Positions 59,810 through 64,000 of a stretch of 64,000 nt of DNA are shown here, piece after piece. The notes under the pieces are model-generated. The model saw only the letters and a list, made by a program, of their open reading frames with translations, did not search any database and was not told the DNA's origin. Within the stretch, counting starts at the first letter, position 1. Every line of letters starts with the position of its first letter. A program made the position numbers and the translations under genes. The stretch comes from Phocoenobacter atlanticus (GTDB lineage Bacteria > Pseudomonadota > Gammaproteobacteria > Enterobacterales > Pasteurellaceae): assembly GCF_030764225.1 (NCBI RefSeq), contig NZ_JASAXH010000005.1, one strand, 5' to 3'.

Positions 59810-60486
59810 TGATCTTTCTTCAATTATTATTAATGATGATTTTACCTTATTGGTTTGCAAAAGAAATAAAAAAATTTCCTTTTAAAATTAACCAACAAGT
59901 TTTTCAAGAGTATCATCAACTGATTAATCAAAAATCTCTTTTTTATGATTTTATCAAGCATTCAACACTTCAATATAAAGAAATAAAATCAATTAAATGG
60001 CTATATCTATTATTTCCAATAATACTCTTAGTATTTAAAAATGAGCATTTTATTATTATTTTTATTCTATCTATTTTAATTTATTTATCAATTTTAGATC
60101 TTAATTATTATTTAACAGATATTAAATATATCATTATTATTTTTATAAGCGGTATGATTTATTTAATTTTTTACAAAAATATGCAGATAGATGAAAATAT
60201 ATTTTCACTATTATTTAGCATAATCTTTTTTTTCACTCTTCATTTTATAAGTGAAATAATATTAAGAAAAGAGTTGTTAGGAATGGGCGATAGCTTATTA
60301 ATTATTGCACTATCGCCACTTTTTAATTTAGAACAATTATTACAACTGTTACTTTACGCCAGTTCTTTAGGAATATTATTTGCAAGCGGTTACTTTTTTA
60401 TCAAAAAATGCAAAATTCAATGCTTACCTTTTATTCCATTTATTAGCTGTGCCTTTTTTATTTTGTTTATGATGAAAAATTATTGA
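59809..60486 (+). CDS. pilD: prepilin peptidase PilD (reduced form)
   Basis: A 225-residue multi-span membrane protein encoded directly after pilC. The two catalytic aspartates of prepilin peptidases can be placed in ILDLNYYLTD (D in the second helix region) and GMGDS (the GxGD motif). The Lys that usually follows GxGD is replaced by Ser. The N-terminal zinc-binding Cys pairs and the methyltransferase loop of canonical PilD are absent, and the protein is shorter than E. coli-type enzymes. Conservation is low, but operon position and GxGD support the call. Confidence 0.85.
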   Translation: MIFLQLLLMMILPYWFAKEIKKFPFKINQQVFQEYHQLINQKSLFYDFIKHSTLQYKEIKSIKWLYLLFPIILLVFKNEHFIIIFILSILIYLSILDLNYYLTDIKYIIIIFISGMIYLIFYKNMQIDENIFSLLFSIIFFFTLHFISEIILRKELLGMGDSLLIIALSPLFNLEQLLQLLLYASSLGILFASGYFFIKKCKIQCLPFIPFISCAFFILFMMKNY

Positions 60487-60603
60487 CGAATTTTAGTAAC
60501 AAAATTAGACTGTTTAGATTGATTGGAGTAATGGGGCAAGAACATACTTTTATTGGTCAATTTTTTTAAGTTGATGGTAAATAATGTGAAAAATATAAAT
60601 ATA

Positions 60604-60706
60604 CCCCCTCCCTAGCCCTCCCCCGCCAAGCGGAGGAGGGGATTCTTTGGAGGAAGTTTGTGTAACCATTCCTCCCTCCGCTTGCGGGGAGAGGTTAGGA
60701 GGGGGG
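60604..60706. repeat. REP/BIME-like paired palindrome, copy 8
   Basis: Left arm CCCCCTCCCTAGCCCTCCCC plus CGCCAAGCGGAGGAGGGGA; right arm CATTCCTCCCTCCGCTTGCG plus GGGAGAGGTTAGGAGGGGGG. The left core has one added C (CGCCAAGCGG). It separates pilD from coaE, which in many relatives are contiguous. Confidence 0.9.
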
Positions 60707-60739
60707 CTTGCCTTGTAATGCAAAGGTGAAAAGATTTAA

Positions 60740-61363
60740 ATGAAATCTAATACAATGAATTATATTGTAGGGCTAACAGGCGGAATAGGCAGTGGGAAAA
60801 GTACAATTGCTGAGATGTTTCAACAACTCGGTGTTCCTGTTGTTGATGCAGATATTGTCGCAAGAGAGGTCGTCGCCAAAGGCTCTCCATTACTTAAGCA
60901 AATTGTAGAAAAATTTGGCAAACAGGTTTTATTACAAAATGGTGAGTTAGATCGATCTAAATTACGCCAAATTATTTTTAATCATCAGCAAAATACACAA
61001 TGGTTAAATAATTTATTACACCCTGCAATTCGTAAAGAAATGTTACGACAACTTAACCAAACGCAGGCACCTTATGTACTTTGGGTTGTGCCTTTGTTAA
61101 TTGAAAGTAATCTCATTCAATATTGTGATCGCATACTGGTCATAGATGTGTTACCCGAAATTCAAATTGAACGAGCAACAAAACGAGATAAAAATAAGAT
61201 TGAAATGATTAAAAATATAATGAAAGCACAGGTTAGTCGAGAAGAACGTTTAAGCTATGCTCAGGATGTTATTGAAAATAATCTTGAATTAAGTGAGAAT
61301 AGTCAAAATTTAGAACAGCAAGTCAGCCAACTACATCAACAATATTTATTATTGGCACAATAA
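60740..61363 (+). CDS. coaE: dephospho-CoA kinase
   Basis: Last step of coenzyme A synthesis. P-loop GLTGGIGSGKST (about residues 11-22), DADIVAREV, LHPAIRKEM and a lid with RATKRDKN. 207 residues with the ATG at 60740, which has AGGTGAA about ten bases upstream. A second Met at residue 6 aligns with E. coli CoaE's start, so either is possible. It precedes yacG, as in many gammaproteobacteria. Confidence 0.96.
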   Translation: MKSNTMNYIVGLTGGIGSGKSTIAEMFQQLGVPVVDADIVAREVVAKGSPLLKQIVEKFGKQVLLQNGELDRSKLRQIIFNHQQNTQWLNNLLHPAIRKEMLRQLNQTQAPYVLWVVPLLIESNLIQYCDRILVIDVLPEIQIERATKRDKNKIEMIKNIMKAQVSREERLSYAQDVIENNLELSENSQNLEQQVSQLHQQYLLLAQ

Positions 61364-61383
61364 CTTAATAAAAGGAAAATTAA

Positions 61384-61575
61384 ATGACAGAAACTATCGT
61401 GAACTGCCCAACCTGTGAAAAAGAAGTGATTTGGTCAAAAGAAAATCAATATCGACCATTCTGTTGTAAACGTTGTCAAATGATCGACTTAGGTGAATGG
61501 GCAAGTGAACAAAAATATATTGCAGGTAGCGACGATGAAAATGAGGTAATGAGCCTAGAGTTAGAACAACATTAA
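61384..61575 (+). CDS. yacG: DNA gyrase inhibitor YacG
   Basis: A 63-residue zinc protein: Cys4 site CPTCEKEVIW...FCCKRCQMIDLGEWASE, with the acidic C-terminus typical of YacG. E. coli YacG binds GyrB and inhibits gyrase. AAAGGAAA precedes the ATG, 20 bp after coaE. Confidence 0.95.
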   Translation: MTETIVNCPTCEKEVIWSKENQYRPFCCKRCQMIDLGEWASEQKYIAGSDDENEVMSLELEQH

Positions 61576-61601
61576 ACAACTTATTGAGTTTAAAAAATAT
61601 T

Positions 61602-62069
61602 TTAAAGAGGAAGTTCTGTTGATTGTTTAATTGTATTTAAAATAATTTCTGATTTAATATTTTTAATACCGATTTCTTTATTGAGATAATTTACTTTGAG
61701 TTTGTTAAATTCTTCAAGATCGGACACAAAGATTTTAAGAATAAAATCATAATCACCCGCCATAAGGTGACATTCTGCGATTTGAGGGAGTAATTTCATT
61801 TCAAAAATAAAGCGTTCTCTTTTTTTATAATCTTCTTCAAAAAAAGAGCCAAGAACATAAATCATAAAATTACAATTTATTTTAGCGGGATTAAGTAAGG
61901 CTACATAACGGTCAATAATGCCTTTTTCTTCTAAAATATTGACTCGACGTAAACAAGCTGAATTAGATAATCCGACTTCTTCTGCAAGTTCAGTATTTTG
62001 TAAGCGTCCATTTCGTTGTAATGCACGTAAAATACGAGTATCTATGTTATCTAATTTTTCGTTTTTCAT
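61602..62069 (-). CDS. Lrp/AsnC-family transcriptional regulator
   Basis: A 155-residue regulator: N-terminal helix-turn-helix (LDNIDTRILRALQRNGRLQNTELAEEVGLSNSACLRRV, about residues 6-43) and a C-terminal RAM ligand-binding domain with AECHLMAGDYDFILKIFVSDLEEF. It is downstream of, and co-directional with, the YfcC/ArcD-like transporter and carbamate kinase, so it may respond to an amino acid such as arginine and control that operon. This is inference from position. Confidence 0.88.
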   Translation of the reverse strand: MKNEKLDNIDTRILRALQRNGRLQNTELAEEVGLSNSACLRRVNILEEKGIIDRYVALLNPAKINCNFMIYVLGSFFEEDYKKRERFIFEMKLLPQIAECHLMAGDYDFILKIFVSDLEEFNKLKVNYLNKEIGIKNIKSEIILNTIKQSTELPL

Positions 62070-62178
62070 ATAAGTTTACCACTCTCTCAATATTTGAAAT
62101 AATTTCTGACTTATTGATTTGAAAGCTAGTTTTACTAGAAAACTAGCTTTTGATTATATTAACATATTCTTAGATTAA

Positions 62179-63696
62179 TTATGCGTATAACTGCACTTGA
62201 ATTAAGAGTAATATTGATGAAATTATGAATAATCCACCAACCATTGGCATAATAAATCTAACCCATTTATTAAATGGAATATGAAGCATTTGTAAGGTTA
62301 CTAACACTAATCCTGTTGGAGCTAGGAAGAGCATTATATATTGTCCCCAGTTATAAGCGGATACGATAATATCACGAGGGATACCCACAGTATCTGCAAG
62401 CGGTGCCATAATAGGCATTGAAAGTACTGCTAATCCTGATGAGGAAGGAACAAATAGTCCTAATACCACAAAGACTAATAACTGACCGATAATAAATACA
62501 CTACCAGACATTCCAGATACCATATCAGATAATGAAGCAAGAATTGTATCAGAAACCATTCCTTGATCCAGAATCATATTTACACCACGTGCTAAACCGA
62601 TAATTAATGACACTGCAACCAGTTCTGACGCACCTTTATTAAAGGCATTAATAATATCTTCTTCGCAAAGACCTGAAATGAACATAATAATGATAGTAAT
62701 GGTTAGGAATGATGCAGCCATTGTTGGGAACCACCAACCTCCATACATAACACCCCAAATCATAATTGGGAAACCTGCACAGAATAGTGCTAGAATCAGT
62801 TTTCTTTTAAATGTAAACGCTGGGATTTCTGTATTTGAATCATCACGATAGGTATGATAAAACTTCTCTCTTTCTTCATAAACAATAGAAGAAGTTGGAT
62901 CAGCTTTGATTTTTTTCGCATACCAATAAAGGTAAGAAATAACCATAATTTCGCCAATAACAAGACCAATAGAACGCCAAGTAATCCCTTCAGTAAATGC
63001 AATACCTGCAGCATCTGATGCAATCACTACAGAGAATGGGTTAATGGTTGAGAATGCAGTACCCATTGATGCAGCAAGAAAAATTGCACCAACCGTAATA
63101 ATGGCATCATACCCTAAAGCGATAAAGACAGGGGCTAAAATCGGATAAAAAGCAACCGCTTCTTCTTCAATACCACAGGTTGTACCACCAATTGCCATCA
63201 ACACACAAACGGCAAAAACAATAGTGAACTCTTTTCCTTTAGTTCGCTCTGCTAATGCTGAAAGTCCCGCTGCAAATGATCCTGTTTTATTGATAACCCC
63301 GATCATACCACCGAGTACAAAGATAAATACCATAATATCAGCAGCTTCAATTGTCCCTTTAACCATACTAATAGCGATATCTTGAATACCTTTTGGATTT
63401 TGTTCTACTCGGGTATAAGAACCAGGAACCGCTATAGGTTTCCAAATTTTTCCACTAGTAATATTGCCAATATCAATATTAATATTAAGTTCTTTTAAGG
63501 TTTCTTCGGTTGCGGGTAGAATTTTATCTTCTTGTTGGTATTTCTTAATCACAAACACATTTTGTGCTTTGTCATAAGTAAGTTTTGAATAAGCACCTGC
63601 TGGGATTATCCAAGTTAGACCAACTGCTATAATGATAATAGCGAATAAGATTGTAAAGGCGGTTGGGAATTTGAACCCTTTTTTCTTCGTAGTCAT
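62179..63696 (-). CDS. YfcC-family amino acid transporter (ArcD-like, arginine/ornithine exchange likely)
   Basis: A 505-residue membrane protein of the YfcC/DcuC-like superfamily (PF03606 type), with about 12 hydrophobic segments. The signature segments are FPTAFTILFAIIIIAVGLTWIIPAGAYS at the N-terminus, GGTTCGIEEEAVAFYPILAPV, STINPFSVVIASDAAG and FVPSSSGLAVLSMPIMAPLADTVG. The neighbouring carbamate kinase suggests arginine or citrulline/ornithine transport in the arginine deiminase pathway. AAGGAG precedes the start at 63696. Confidence 0.88.
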   Translation of the reverse strand: MTTKKKGFKFPTAFTILFAIIIIAVGLTWIIPAGAYSKLTYDKAQNVFVIKKYQQEDKILPATEETLKELNINIDIGNITSGKIWKPIAVPGSYTRVEQNPKGIQDIAISMVKGTIEAADIMVFIFVLGGMIGVINKTGSFAAGLSALAERTKGKEFTIVFAVCVLMAIGGTTCGIEEEAVAFYPILAPVFIALGYDAIITVGAIFLAASMGTAFSTINPFSVVIASDAAGIAFTEGITWRSIGLVIGEIMVISYLYWYAKKIKADPTSSIVYEEREKFYHTYRDDSNTEIPAFTFKRKLILALFCAGFPIMIWGVMYGGWWFPTMAASFLTITIIIMFISGLCEEDIINAFNKGASELVAVSLIIGLARGVNMILDQGMVSDTILASLSDMVSGMSGSVFIIGQLLVFVVLGLFVPSSSGLAVLSMPIMAPLADTVGIPRDIIVSAYNWGQYIMLFLAPTGLVLVTLQMLHIPFNKWVRFIMPMVGGLFIISSILLLIQVQLYA

Positions 63697-63736
63697 AAGA
63701 AACTCCTTTTTTATAAGGATTAAAAAGGTTTATTTG

Positions 63737-63768
63737 ATAAGGTAGAGCAAAATTTCACTCCACCTTAT
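63737..63768 (-). other. intercistronic hairpin between arcC and the YfcC-like gene
   Basis: ATAAGGTAGAG (63737-63747) pairs with CTCCACCTTAT (63758-63768) with one G-U pair. It lies between the carbamate kinase stop and the transporter start. On the minus strand no strong T-run follows immediately, so it is more likely an attenuator, processing or mRNA-stability element than a full terminator. Confidence 0.45.
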
Positions 63769-63798
63769 TACCTTTTGTATTACTTGAATGTGTAAAAT

Positions 63799-64000
63799 TT
63801 AAAAATATTCAATACCTGATACATCTGTTGTAATTCTTGTTCCAGCTTTACCTTTCACAATATCAACAATATCTGATAATGAACCAATCACAGCATCTTT
63901 ACCTGTTTGTTTAACAAAATTAACCGCTGCTTGAACTTTTGGTCCCATAGAGCCTGCTGCAAAGCCCATTTTACTAATTTCGTCAGGGTGTGCTTTTGCA
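63799..64000 (-). CDS. arcC: carbamate kinase, C-terminal part (runs off window)
   Basis: The minus strand to the window edge encodes AKAHPDEISKMGFAAGSMGP and KVQAAVNFVKQTGKDAVIGS and ends SGIEYF, stop at 63799-63801. FAAGSMGPKVQAA and DAVIGSL are typical of the C-terminus of ArcC, which makes ATP and carbamate from carbamoyl phosphate in the arginine deiminase pathway. The N-terminal part lies beyond the window. Confidence 0.92.
   Translation of the reverse strand, partial: AKAHPDEISKMGFAAGSMGPKVQAAVNFVKQTGKDAVIGSLSDIVDIVKGKAGTRITTDVSGIEYF

Noticed and set aside
1..64000. tRNA, rRNA, SRP RNA and other structured RNA genes
   Set aside because: Scanning the intergenic stretches showed no cloverleaf-type or conserved rRNA sequence; by eye only, so very divergent small RNAs could be missed.

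Overview
The window is chromosomal DNA of a Pasteurellaceae bacterium. Three things support this: AT-rich coding sequence; gene content and order typical of the family (tamA-tamB-cydDC, prmC-sirB1-kdsA, pilABCD-coaE-yacG, many Haemophilus-like housekeeping proteins); and repeated copies of the 9-mer ACAAGCGGT or its complement, for example at 2561-2569, 5287-5295, 14099-14107, 31444-31452 and 50297-50305. That 9-mer is the uptake signal sequence (USS) of the Actinobacillus pleuropneumoniae-type subclade (Actinobacillus, Mannheimia, Glaesserella and relatives), not the Haemophilus influenzae type. I cannot name the genus or species. No rRNA or tRNA gene was seen.

Layout. 1-4.6 kb is accessory: an IS630-type transposase end abutting a 5'-truncated licD-like gene, a surface lipoprotein, and a minus-strand run of small unknown, TPR and YcxB-like proteins with a decayed paralogue of a gene found again near 50 kb. 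4.8-14 kb is one minus-strand run tamA-tamB-cydD-cydC, followed by gapA and ratA-rnfH. 16.4-21.9 kb is a sugar-acid module: a TRAP transporter, a divergent gluconokinase, a GntR-type LacI regulator and a mutarotase-like gene, with two GntR-like operators and a CRP site in the divergent region. 22-31.4 kb holds pgeF, ridA, yafJ-like, sprT, a HI0933-like flavoprotein, trmL and a partial dcw cluster (rsmH-ftsL-ftsI-murE). 31.5-36.1 kb holds holC, a zeta-like kinase toxin with a 56-codon upstream partner, and valS. 36.2-47 kb holds a phosphoethanolamine transferase, lolD-lolE, ffh, thrC, prmC-sirB1-kdsA and an rRNA/tRNA methyltransferase. 47-50.7 kb is accessory again: a DUF4760 protein, a frameshifted VbhA-type (Fic-inhibitor) antitoxin, an orphan CRISPR array with a type I-F-like repeat, DUF805, DsrE and small unknown genes. 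50.7-64 kb is mostly core: pckA, ndk, an OppA-like lipoprotein, marC family, radA, the competence pilus operon pilABCD behind a CRP-S site, coaE, yacG, an Lrp-type regulator, and a YfcC/ArcD-like transporter next to carbamate kinase.

Two dispersed repeat classes shape the intergenic DNA. First, a GC-rich paired palindrome (REP/BIME-like, core GCAAGCGG) occurs at least eight times. One copy has expanded into a 44-bp tandem array (41664-42022) and another has been read into the C-terminus of pgeF. Second, USS cores arranged as inverted pairs or within hairpins act as apparent terminators (gapA, DUF805, pckA).

The best candidates for something new are the small-ORF/zeta-kinase pair with its decayed neighbouring remnant, the REP-like family whose core overlaps the uptake sequence, and the gluconate-type TRAP transporter under GntR and CRP.
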